Source: Spirosoma lacussanchae
GTDB lineage: Bacteria; Bacteroidota; Bacteroidia; Cytophagales; Spirosomataceae
NCBI RefSeq assembly: GCF_005870035.1
Contig: NZ_SWJG01000004.1
Coordinates: 1 to 64,000 of the forward strand
DNA: 64,000 bases
Direction: 5' to 3'
Below, piece after piece: positions 1 to 7,342 of the stretch. The notes beneath the pieces are model-generated. The model did not search any database, was not told where the DNA came from, and worked only from the letters and a program-made list of their open reading frames with translations. The position numbers were made by a program, and so were the translations under genes. Every line of letters begins with the position of its first letter. The first letter of the stretch is position 1.

Positions 1-235
1 AGTACAGCACCGCGCCCCCGGTTGTGCCGCCACAGACGGGCAGCTGGCTGTAGTCGCGGCCGTCTTCGTCGAGGTAGGGCGTGAAGTTGATCCACAGGTC
101 GGCCACGACCTTATTGATCTTTTGCCCCTTTTCGACCGTCACGCCCAGGGGAATCGAGCGGATGTGAATCTGCTGGGTCGTATCGTCGCGGATGCGAACG
201 ACCTTGAGGTTAAGTATATCCTCGGTAGTAGCCAT
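1..235 (-). CDS. Phage late protein, 3' end outside the window
   Basis: Only the first 78 codons are visible; the gene runs off the left edge. The start ATG (read on minus) shares one base with the stop of the fibre gene upstream (TGATG), so the two are probably translationally coupled. The protein starts MATTEDILNLKVVRIRDD and has no signal peptide or membrane segment. I do not recognise a family. Its place right after the capsid and fibre genes suggests a structural or tail-associated product, but that is inference from position only. Confidence 0.7.
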   Translation of the reverse strand, partial: MATTEDILNLKVVRIRDDTTQQIHIRSIPLGVTVEKGQKINKVVADLWINFTPYLDEDGRDYSQLPVCGGTTGGAVLY

Positions 236-3200
236 CAGAATGTTTCGTTAAGGTGATTGCGGATGAGTCGGGCCATCGTCTGCCGGGCTTTGCCCGTCGG
301 GTCCGAATAGGGGTGCACGTTATCCGGCAGCGAAAACCGCAGCGCCGTCATGTCCTGGCTGGTCGAACCGGCTTCCCGGCTTTCGGCATCGGCGGCAAAT
401 TGAGCCCAGGGCATCTGCGCCCAGCGGGCGGCCGTGTTGGGCATCCGGCGCTGACTCCAGCCCGTTTGCTGCCAGAGCCGCCAGAGGGGATACTGCCAGT
501 AGTCGGCCAGCTTCTGCTGACCCAGAGCCACCCGGGCCACCCCCGGCTGCTGGTTCTCGAAGTGCCCCTCGATGACGATTTTTTGCAGGGGGTTGTACTT
601 GAGAATCTCCCGGAACAGGAAATTAGCCGCGCCCAGAAAGTAGCTGCGGTCGAAGGGATCGGCCGGAATGGTCAGGTAGCTGGCCTCCGACTCGCCCGCC
701 AACACGTCGTTATAGCCGTGGCTGAAGACGATCAGATCGACGCCCGGCACCTCGGGGTTACTGCCATCGATGTAGGGAATTATGCGCCGTTCGAAGGAGC
801 AGTTGCGGATGAATTCGGCTTGTTCGGCGGTGAAACTGGTCGGGGCCACATCCGCGTTGACAAAATCCAGCCGGTAGCTGGCCCAGTTAGCCAGCAGGTC
901 ATTTTTCTGCGCAACCGTATGCGTCAGGGCGTACGCGCAGTTCTCCCAGTGCATGCCGTTTCGGGTGCCGTCTGAGTTCAGGATGCGTACCGGTGAGCTG
1001 GGTACGGCCACCATGATACACCGCGCACCCAGCTCCGCGCAGGCCTGCTCCCAGTACCCTGATCCGGCCGGAATGGACGTCCCCCCTACCAGGATGATTT
1101 TGTCGGCGGCCCGGGAGGATACGACCAGATTAGCGGCCGTGCGTCGGCCGTAGGGGCTGTAGCTGGTCGGGACTACGCTGCCTTCGACAATCTGATAGGT
1201 ATCCTTTTGGGCTACGGGCAGCGAGGGGCGTATATAGGCGGTATCGGCGGTCGTCTCAAACTGCAGCTCCTCCCGATCAAACCGCACGCCCCCCACCCAC
1301 TGCTTATTCTCATTAAAGAACGTGACGAACTGCTTACTGGTAGCGGTGTAGACGGTGCCCGGCTTGACCCGCTCAAACGGCCCCACGACGTAACCGGGCA
1401 GGGCTTCAAGCGTACCGTTTTCCCACATAAAGCTGCCCTCGATGTGGGGGGCGTCCTTATTGTAGAGGTTGGGGAGCCGAATCAGGTAGCGGTCCAGATC
1501 GGCCGCGGTGGCCTGGGCGACCTGGGCCGTTTGCAGGGCGGTCGTGCCCTGCGGAGTTGTGCCATTGAAGATTGGCTCCGAAGCGGGAGCCGGGGTAGTG
1601 CCTTCGTTCACGTGAAAGGTATTTAGTTCATCGAGGAAAACCGTACAGCGGATATAGACCGTGTCGGGCAGGGTGGTAAAGTGGAGATCGTCCCGGCCGA
1701 CAGCCGCGCCCTTCAGGGGCCGGTCCAACGCGTCGAAAAAGGCGACGAACTGTTTGTCGCTGGCGTAGATCGGCTGACCGGCCGTGACCGGTATGGGGTG
1801 CGATACGAGGTAGTTGGCGTTCTCATGCAGCACCCCATCGTCATCGATGTAGAAGCCCTCCTCGTTGCGGGCGTCGTCCTTATGAAACAGATTGGTAGCG
1901 GGCGTGATCAGCGTGGCCAGATCGCCGGTTTGCCGACTCAGAGCCGACTGTAGTATCTGGGCCGTGGTCAGCGCCTGGGTACCCTGGGGGGTCACGCCCT
2001 GAAATACCGGCAGGGCGGAGGCTTCCGGTTTGTCGACGTTGCCTTTAATCAGCCGGAACGTGTTGATCTCGTCGGCCGGTACGGTACACAGTATATAGGC
2101 CACGCCAGCGGGGACGGTGAAAGCGTCGTCGTCCCGCAGGTAGTCCGCCCCGTTGCCGACCGGCAGATCCCGGGCCGAAAAAAAGGCCACGTACTGTTTG
2201 CTGCTGGGATGATACCGCTGGCCGGAGGTTACCGGGATCGGGTGCGAAATCTGGTAGCTGGCATCACCCTTGACCTTCCCCTTATTGTCGATGAATGCGC
2301 CGGGCTGGTTGCGGCTGTCGTTTTTGCGAAACAGATTCTCGCCGGGCACGATGAAATTAGCCAGATCGCCCGCGGCCCGGCGGGCGGTCGAGGCAATCTG
2401 CGCCTGCTGGGGCGTTTCGCCCAGGAACAGCCGCTTAAAGGGTTGCCAGTCGAGGTTGGCCGCGCCGGGCGTAACCTGAAACTGATTGACCACGCCCGCC
2501 GGGATGGTCATGCGCATGAATGCCACGCCAGCGGGCGTGGTGAAGGTGGGGTTCTCACGGGCGTGGTCTTCGCCCCCGATTGACTTTCCGGCCCGGTTAA
2601 AATACGTGACGTACTGGCCGGGCACGTTTGGCGTCCAGGTCGTTAACGGCGTTACCGGAATGCGGTGGGATAAAACGTACGCCTGGTTGGCTGTAAGCTC
2701 GCCCTTGGTATTCATGTAAAAGCCCGGCTGGTTGAACGGGCTGTCCTTATCGAACCAGTTGATATCGGGTCGAACAAAATCGGTACGCTCCCATGTGACT
2801 GCCCCGATCTGAATCTGAGCTGTCGCAATAGAGTCCTCCAGAATGGTCAAAATCGGCAGGTTGTAGCAGCGCGGATCGTCGAGAACCGTGTAGGTACCCC
2901 CAGTGCCTCCGCCTGTTCCGCTGCCAGCGCAACCGAGTTCCGACAATTTGGTACAGAGAGCCTGAATGGTGTTAGCCGACGCCGACTGCACCAGCTTAAG
3001 CAACGCGGCATCGCGATCGTTGGCTGATGCAATGCTCGTAAGATTCAATAAGGTGGCCAGAGCCGACACTTGAGATGCCGTAAAAACGCGATTTCGAGCC
3101 GTATAATGGGCTTCCTGATCGCTATCGACAAGCAGCATAGTGCCTGCCTTACTGGCATCGGCCCGATTAATTGCCCCTGTCAGCTCGGTTTTTGTCTCGT

Positions 3201-3687
3201 CAGACAGGTTTTGGGCTAAATCAAGAAAGAAAGCGTCTTTTTCCTCATCCGATGACACCTCGATGAGTTTTTCCAACGTAGCCCCGAAGAGCGCCATATA
3301 AGCCGGATCCGACAGTTTTTCGGCCAATGCTGATATGGTCGACTCGTTAGCTGCGTTGATCAGACTGCGAAAGGTTGCATTGCGGCTGACCGCCGTGTCG
3401 GCCGTTACCAGAGCCAACAACGTCGGGCTTAATAGTCTGTACTTAGCTGGTGCATTAAGTGGGGTTTCACCGGTGTTGGTAGTTGCCAGCACCCTGTAAA
3501 ATCCATCACCGAATACCATGTACTGACCAGTAACGTACGTTCGACTGCCATCGTAGGGCATCATAATCGAACGTACCAGGGCAATCATAAAGCCGCCTAC
3601 CCGCTCAGCGGAGTTGGCCCCCTCCTGCTTTTCATCAAATATTTGAGTGGCTAACTGGAGAAGTTGCGAGAAGGTCTGGGGATTCAT
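235..3687 (-). CDS. Phage tail fibre/receptor-binding protein with SGNH hydrolase domain
   Basis: A 1150-residue protein, probably a virion fibre or spike that cuts or binds a surface glycan. The N-terminal third is helical and Ala/Asp-rich. The middle (about residues 305-790) has four related modules of roughly 140-148 residues, each opening with an N-[WL]-[FY]-x-K-D-like motif and later a Q-[FY]-V-x-[FY]-F motif. The C-terminal about 290 residues are an SGNH/GDSL esterase: block I GGTSIPAG with Ser871, a block III-like SHGYND, and block V DNVHP with Asp1122 and His1125. Such domains typically deacetylate or de-esterify polysaccharides; the substrate here is unknown. An in-frame start lies 20 codons upstream, but that extension would run through the stem of a transcription terminator, so I chose the ATG at 3687. 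No strong ribosome-binding site is visible. Confidence 0.8.
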   Translation of the reverse strand: MNPQTFSQLLQLATQIFDEKQEGANSAERVGGFMIALVRSIMMPYDGSRTYVTGQYMVFGDGFYRVLATTNTGETPLNAPAKYRLLSPTLLALVTADTAVSRNATFRSLINAANESTISALAEKLSDPAYMALFGATLEKLIEVSSDEEKDAFFLDLAQNLSDETKTELTGAINRADASKAGTMLLVDSDQEAHYTARNRVFTASQVSALATLLNLTSIASANDRDAALLKLVQSASANTIQALCTKLSELGCAGSGTGGGTGGTYTVLDDPRCYNLPILTILEDSIATAQIQIGAVTWERTDFVRPDINWFDKDSPFNQPGFYMNTKGELTANQAYVLSHRIPVTPLTTWTPNVPGQYVTYFNRAGKSIGGEDHARENPTFTTPAGVAFMRMTIPAGVVNQFQVTPGAANLDWQPFKRLFLGETPQQAQIASTARRAAGDLANFIVPGENLFRKNDSRNQPGAFIDNKGKVKGDASYQISHPIPVTSGQRYHPSSKQYVAFFSARDLPVGNGADYLRDDDAFTVPAGVAYILCTVPADEINTFRLIKGNVDKPEASALPVFQGVTPQGTQALTTAQILQSALSRQTGDLATLITPATNLFHKDDARNEEGFYIDDDGVLHENANYLVSHPIPVTAGQPIYASDKQFVAFFDALDRPLKGAAVGRDDLHFTTLPDTVYIRCTVFLDELNTFHVNEGTTPAPASEPIFNGTTPQGTTALQTAQVAQATAADLDRYLIRLPNLYNKDAPHIEGSFMWENGTLEALPGYVVGPFERVKPGTVYTATSKQFVTFFNENKQWVGGVRFDREELQFETTADTAYIRPSLPVAQKDTYQIVEGSVVPTSYSPYGRRTAANLVVSSRAADKIILVGGTSIPAGSGYWEQACAELGARCIMVAVPSSPVRILNSDGTRNGMHWENCAYALTHTVAQKNDLLANWASYRLDFVNADVAPTSFTAEQAEFIRNCSFERRIIPYIDGSNPEVPGVDLIVFSHGYNDVLAGESEASYLTIPADPFDRSYFLGAANFLFREILKYNPLQKIVIEGHFENQQPGVARVALGQQKLADYWQYPLWRLWQQTGWSQRRMPNTAARWAQMPWAQFAADAESREAGSTSQDMTALRFSLPDNVHPYSDPTGKARQTMARLIRNHLNETF

Positions 3688-3709
3688 AGAGCGACCAGCG
3701 AGGAGTAAG

Positions 3710-3751
3710 AAAAAACGGATTGGCCGGACACAACGCGCCCGGGCCAATCCG
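3710..3751 (-). terminator. Rho-independent terminator after the capsid gene
   Basis: On the minus strand a perfect 10-bp stem (CGGATTGGCC with GGCCAATCCG, 16-nt loop) is followed by six T residues. It lies 12 bases after the capsid stop codon and before the fibre gene. It would cap abundant capsid/scaffold mRNA and lower fibre expression. Confidence 0.85.
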
Positions 3752-3762
3752 TCATGACAGAA

Positions 3763-4920
3763 TTAAAGCGCCTTCTGCATGGCCGTCCCTTTCTGGGTCA
3801 GCGTCGCGTCCGACTTCACGCGAATGATGCCATTCACGCCGTTGTTAGCGCTCAGCTGAGGGTTGACCAGTGGCAGATACCACAGACGCATCTCCCAGAT
3901 GTTGTAGATCTCGCACTTGGTCGAACCGGGCGCAATAGGGAGCTTCTTTTTCATGTAGGTGGTGTCGGCCTCGATCGAGCGGCCACCAGCCTGGGTCAGC
4001 CCAAATATGGGTGTGCGGTACGTGGTATACGCAAAGCCATCACCGATAATATCCTCTTCCACCGTCGGGAAAAACGCAGCCGTAAACAGTGCCAATGCCC
4101 CCTGCTCGACGATGAATGTAGAATCAGCCAGGCTGTTGGCGCCGAAGTTCAAACCATCACGATAGATAGCCCGCAGCGTATCAAAGTGATTCTGCTGGCC
4201 AGCATCACCGGCCGGCGTGTTCTGCTGGTATTCGGCGTTGAACAGAGCATAGCGCAGGTTGCCCCCATCAAATACGGCAGGCGAGTTAAGCCGGTTGATT
4301 TCGGCCAGTTCAGCTACGTAGGGAGCAAAGTCGAACGCGTTGAGGTTACCAGGAGCCACGCGCAGCACCTTTCGCATAGCGGCTGTGCTGCCATCACCCT
4401 GATACGTACCCAGCCGACCGACACCCGCCGATTCACCGGCATTGCCGGCCATGAACAGGGTCATTTTCTGAGCCAGCTTGTTGACCAGGCCAACCTGCTT
4501 AGTGAGCAGTAGGTGCTGCAGTTTTTCCGACCGCATGAAGTGGTTACCGCAGTCCTTTTCCTGAACTTTCAGAGTAACCTTCAGCATGTCGTTGATCTCG
4601 TACTCGATCGCGCTGGAAGCCGCTTCAGGGCCGTCGATATCGCAGGTCACCGCCGTCTTGGCTTTGGCTGGCAGGTCGTTTTCTTCTTCGACCGTGTGAT
4701 CCCCTGTTTCGAGCCAGACCACCTTCACGGGCTTGCAGCCGTCGTTTTCAGTCAGATCATCCAGCAGATCGGCCGTCTGCTCGGCGAAGACACCCTGAAG
4801 GATGTTGGTGTCGGCTTTGAAGCGCTGGGCCTGGTTAGCCCGCGACGATTCCCATTTCGCTTCCAGATCCTGGAGCAACGTTGGCACCTGAGATGCCGAG
4901 AAATCTGTTACCTGTGGCAT
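3763..4920 (-). CDS. Phage major capsid protein (probable)
   Basis: A 385-residue protein with no membrane segments, placed directly after a scaffold-like gene and before a strong terminator, as expected for a highly expressed major head protein. Size and the mixed alpha/beta, Asn/Asp/Ala-rich composition suit an HK97-type capsid, but no signature motif proves it. It carries segments such as AGNAGESAGVGRLGTYQGDG and a C-terminal half rich in hydrophobic beta stretches. A 12-bp inverted repeat abuts the start codon (see 4921-4976). Identification rests on context; another abundant structural protein is the alternative. Confidence 0.7.
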   Translation of the reverse strand: MPQVTDFSASQVPTLLQDLEAKWESSRANQAQRFKADTNILQGVFAEQTADLLDDLTENDGCKPVKVVWLETGDHTVEEENDLPAKAKTAVTCDIDGPEAASSAIEYEINDMLKVTLKVQEKDCGNHFMRSEKLQHLLLTKQVGLVNKLAQKMTLFMAGNAGESAGVGRLGTYQGDGSTAAMRKVLRVAPGNLNAFDFAPYVAELAEINRLNSPAVFDGGNLRYALFNAEYQQNTPAGDAGQQNHFDTLRAIYRDGLNFGANSLADSTFIVEQGALALFTAAFFPTVEEDIIGDGFAYTTYRTPIFGLTQAGGRSIEADTTYMKKKLPIAPGSTKCEIYNIWEMRLWYLPLVNPQLSANNGVNGIIRVKSDATLTQKGTAMQKAL

Positions 4921-4976
4921 AATCGTAGCCGGTTGTTCCTTACCGGCAGAAGGGTGATTAAAGCCCGGCTACGATT
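4921..4976 (-). promoter_or_regulatory. Leader hairpin touching the capsid start codon
   Basis: A perfect 12-bp inverted repeat (AATCGTAGCCGG at 4921-4932 and its complement at 4965-4976) with a 32-nt loop fills the gap between scaffold and capsid genes. On the minus strand the 3' arm ends directly at the capsid ATG. No T-run follows, so it is not a normal terminator. It may control translation, stabilise or process the capsid mRNA; the role is inferred. Confidence 0.6.
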
Positions 4977-4985
4977 CGCGTAGCC

Positions 4986-5873
4986 TTAGGCCGGTTTTTG
5001 CTGTTCAGCCCAGTACTTGGTTACCTCATCTCGCTCCGCGTACGAATACTTGTTGCGGTCGCGCAGGATGCTGTTAACCTCTTCCAGGGTTTTGGGGGGC
5101 GTACCCTTGAAGTGGGTGAATGTGAACTTGCCACCACCACCGCCTGATCCGGATCCGGGAGGTACGCCAGCACCTTCCTTCTGATCCGAGACTTTAATGG
5201 TGTAGACGCTTTCGACCATGCCTTTCAAAAAGTCATCAGCGGCAACGGGGAACAGCTTGCTGTCTTCGATGCGCTTGCCTTCTTTCCAGAATTCGGTCTT
5301 TCCATCCACCTCTTTGAGCGTTACGCCCTGAAAACGCTCCAGGAACATGCGCTCCTGAACCGCTGCGATCTTGGCATCTTCATGAATGACCGCCCCAAAA
5401 TCGTTGAGGGCTTTCAGCGCCATCGCTTTGACCTGTTGCTCGGACACCTTCGCGTTCCACTCCTGTTCTTTCTGGGTGAGCGTGGTTTGAAACTCCTTAT
5501 CCTTATTCTGCAGCTGGGTTTCCAGACTACGGAAGGTCGGGTGCATCTTGACCTGCTCTTCGGTCAGGTCTTCGGGTTTGATCTCAGGCTTGTAGGTCTT
5601 CGAAATCACGTCGAGCAATTCTTCGATCTTATCTGGGTCCGCATCGATCTTGAACAGCTCTTTGGCTTTCGCGTTAGCTGCTTTCTGCAGCATCCCTTTG
5701 CCTGATTTGGTACCCTCTTCCCGAACCGACTTGATTCGATCAGAAACCATCTTGTCGACTTCGCTCGGCTTATCGCCGGTCAACAGCGTTTCGATTTCTG
5801 ATACTGGTCTGCCCAGTGTACTAGCGATTGCTTTGAGCGCGATATCCTGCTGCTCTTCACTCAGATTTGCCAT
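4986..5873 (-). CDS. Phage scaffold-like protein
   Basis: A 295-residue, highly charged and Lys/Glu/Gln-rich protein just upstream of the capsid gene, the standard place for a capsid scaffold. The central region (about residues 90-160) is predicted coiled-coil, with many Gln and Glu. A Gly/Ser linker follows near residue 240 (GSGSGGGGG), then a basic C-terminal tail (about residues 250-295), which in scaffolds often contacts the capsid. Composition and layout resemble phage minor structural GP20-type scaffolds. No protease domain is visible. Confidence 0.75.
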   Translation of the reverse strand: MANLSEEQQDIALKAIASTLGRPVSEIETLLTGDKPSEVDKMVSDRIKSVREEGTKSGKGMLQKAANAKAKELFKIDADPDKIEELLDVISKTYKPEIKPEDLTEEQVKMHPTFRSLETQLQNKDKEFQTTLTQKEQEWNAKVSEQQVKAMALKALNDFGAVIHEDAKIAAVQERMFLERFQGVTLKEVDGKTEFWKEGKRIEDSKLFPVAADDFLKGMVESVYTIKVSDQKEGAGVPPGSGSGGGGGKFTFTHFKGTPPKTLEEVNSILRDRNKYSYAERDEVTKYWAEQQKPA

Positions 5874-6181
5874 GATCTATTTGAACGTTAGGTGTTCCTA
5901 CCAGGTAAGTAAGGACCTTGCGGCCAGCCGGGAAGCGCCCGGAGCGCAGAGAATTCTGTCAGGTAAGCGCCTGACGCGCAAATGGGGTCAAGACCCCGGC
6001 TCTACCATGCCCGCTTTATCCTTTCCCGCACGGACGAGTTAACCAACGACGAGTATCAAAGTCACCAGGGCAAACTGGCTGGAGGGCTCCTCATCGTTGA
6101 CTGGCAGAGCTTTCTTGTTTCGGTAATTCGGGGTCGTAAACGACCGACTATACCGTGCGCCCTCATTTTGCATTCCCCTTG
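5874..6181. other. Non-coding stretch between scaffold gene and tRNA
   Basis: No convincing gene. It contains short hairpin-forming segments (GTCAGG...CCTGAC near 5957-5974 and the near-palindrome GGGGTCAAGACCCC near 5985-5998). Neither has a T-run, and I could not fold this stretch into a second tRNA. It may be transcribed leader or tRNA-processing sequence. Confidence 0.4.
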
Positions 6182-6253
6182 GAGCGAGAGCCGGACTCGA
6201 ACCGGCGACCTTGGAGTTATGAGCCCCACGAGCTACCACTGCTCTATCTCGCT
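6182..6253 (-). tRNA. tRNA with CAU anticodon (Met or lysidine-type Ile)
   Basis: The 72-nt minus-strand sequence folds as a full cloverleaf: 7-bp acceptor stem AGCGAGA/TCTCGCT, D-arm GAGC/GCTC, 5-bp anticodon stem (one G-T pair) with loop CTCATAA, a 5-nt variable loop, and a T-arm GCCGG/CCGGC with loop TTCGAGT. The anticodon is CAU. The 1-72 pair is a normal A-U and the anticodon stem lacks the three G-C pairs of initiators, so elongator Met or Ile2 is more likely than fMet. The full CCA end is not encoded. It lies inside the phage late operon between small genes and the scaffold. Confidence 0.9.
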
Positions 6254-6329
6254 GTGTTGCCGGTCTTTCCCGGCTGTCACACGGTTCAATCGCTCTGTTA
6301 TGGCCTCTCCCGTGAGTCATCGGCCTTTT

Positions 6330-6518
6330 TTATTCCTTCGACCCCTTAGGCCCTCTTGGTGCAGGTTGTGCTGGGGGTTGGTCTTTGATTTCCTCCGGAA
6401 CGTAGTCGTCGGGCGTTACGACCGTGAAGTTTTTGTCATAGCCCTGATCGACGAGTCTCTGCCAGTCAGCCTTACTAATGGTCTGGGTCTTGCGCGTGAG
6501 ATTGTGCTTGATCTCCAT
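6330..6518 (-). CDS. Small phage protein of unknown function
   Basis: A 62-residue charged protein. Its start codon overlaps the stop of the gene upstream (TAATG), which argues for coupled translation and a real gene. The segment KADWQRLVDQGYDKNFTVV resembles small head-completion-type proteins in general size only; the Pro/Gly/Lys-rich tail looks disordered. I do not recognise the family. Confidence 0.6.
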   Translation of the reverse strand: MEIKHNLTRKTQTISKADWQRLVDQGYDKNFTVVTPDDYVPEEIKDQPPAQPAPRGPKGSKE

Positions 6519-6988
6519 TACTTGTCGTCAGTTTTGGGAGTGTAGGCAGCCTTACCGGTCGACCGCGTAGACTTGCCCGGCTGTTGACCCTCTTTAGGAG
6601 GCTCATTCGTATCGGCCGGTGGAACCGTAGAGGTGCCGGCGTCGTCATTGCCATCCTTACCTTCGCTCTGTTGGGCAGAGTCGGTTGAGTCTGTACCGAA
6701 TCCCAGTTCATTCAGCCGATCGGCCAGGCTATCGAGCGCCTGTAGCTGCTTATCGGACACGCTTTCGGGGCCGTTGGTCGCAAACCCGAAAATGACCGTA
6801 GCGGCATGCTCCAGTTCCTGGTCAGGGGTTTTGTCCGCTTTGCCAGCCTTTTCAGGGACGGATTTCGCCTGCTTGTCCACCTCTGGCGGGGTGAACTCCT
6901 GACCGCGTTTGTAGCCGAGCTTTTCGCCTACCGACTCGGGCAGATAGGTCTCTTCGCCTTTGTCGTTAATGAATAGGACCTCTTCCAT
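6518..6988 (-). CDS. Phage protein of unknown function, acidic and disordered
   Basis: A 156-residue protein starting MEEVLFINDKGEETYLPESV, then a low-complexity stretch rich in Asp, Ser, Pro, Thr and Gln, and a basic tail. The middle (about residues 55-95) may form helices. It is the first gene after a terminator/promoter pair, so it probably begins the transcription unit that includes the tRNA, scaffold and capsid. Function unknown; a structural or assembly accessory is plausible from position. Confidence 0.65.
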   Translation of the reverse strand: MEEVLFINDKGEETYLPESVGEKLGYKRGQEFTPPEVDKQAKSVPEKAGKADKTPDQELEHAATVIFGFATNGPESVSDKQLQALDSLADRLNELGFGTDSTDSAQQSEGKDGNDDAGTSTVPPADTNEPPKEGQQPGKSTRSTGKAAYTPKTDDK

Positions 6989-7024
6989 AGTGCTGACTCG
7001 TTGTGTGACTCGTTAGTAGACAGG

Positions 7025-7053
7025 CAAAGATAAACCGATTAAGAATTTCACAA
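7025..7053 (-). promoter_or_regulatory. Bacteroidota-type promoter for the head-gene unit
   Basis: Read on the minus strand: TTG, 18 bases, then TATCTTTG, an exact match to the TAnnTTTG -7 consensus with near-ideal spacing to the -33 element. It lies 37 bases upstream of the gene starting at 6988 and just after a terminator, so it should start a fresh late transcript. Confidence 0.75.
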
Positions 7054-7087
7054 GTTATTTACGAATAAAATTCGTATTCTATTAACT

Positions 7088-7117
7088 AAAAAAGCCTGAC
7101 CGTGGCCAGGCTTTTCC
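7088..7117 (-). terminator. Rho-independent terminator, likely bidirectional
   Basis: A 9-bp stem (AAAAGCCTG/CAGGCTTTT) with an 8-nt loop and flanking A/T runs. It follows the stop of the small CxxC protein on the minus strand and precedes the promoter at 7025-7053. It separates packaging/portal genes from head-structure genes. Confidence 0.85.
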
Positions 7118-7132
7118 TTCAGTATGTGTAGT

Positions 7133-7342
7133 TCAGACAAGTTCAGCGGTTACGGCTGGCTTAAAAACAGCTTTGCCGGTCTGGTCGTCCTGGATCGTAT
7201 CGTGTTTATCGTACCCATGCAGCCAGCGATAAGGAACGCCTTCGGGATAGGCTGAACAGGTCAACCCATTGCGGTGCTGGCAGCTGTGGCACCATGACAG
7301 AGAGGGTGCATCATCTTCGAGCCATTCTACTTGAGCTTCCAT
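7133..7342 (-). CDS. Small Cys-rich phage protein next to the head morphogenesis gene
   Basis: A 69-residue protein with the pattern CHSCQHRNGLTCSAYPEGVP followed by a HG-x2-DKHD segment. From family knowledge, phage head loci often carry short proteins of the form CxxC-x-H...C-x-AFPEGIP...G-x2-DH beside or fused to Mu F-like head proteins. The cysteines and histidines probably bind zinc. Its start overlaps the 3' end of the MuF-zincin gene by 16 bases. Function unknown. Confidence 0.7.
   Translation of the reverse strand: MEAQVEWLEDDAPSLSWCHSCQHRNGLTCSAYPEGVPYRWLHGYDKHDTIQDDQTGKAVFKPAVTAELV

Noticed and set aside
253-975. 240-codon plus-strand ORF inside the fibre gene
   Set aside because: Antisense to a well-supported gene with clear domains; a long open frame opposite GC-rich coding DNA is expected.
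3688-3747. N-terminal extension of the fibre protein
   Set aside because: It would run through a rho-independent terminator stem; the ATG at 3687 is a better start.
5919-6010. Possible second tRNA or small RNA upstream of the CAU tRNA
   Set aside because: Short stems exist, but acceptor, anticodon and T-arms cannot be fitted to a cloverleaf.
6039-6320. 93-codon minus-strand ORF over the tRNA
   Set aside because: Its middle is simply the tRNA read as codons (the usual NSKVAGSSPA-type artefact), and there is no coding signal outside it.
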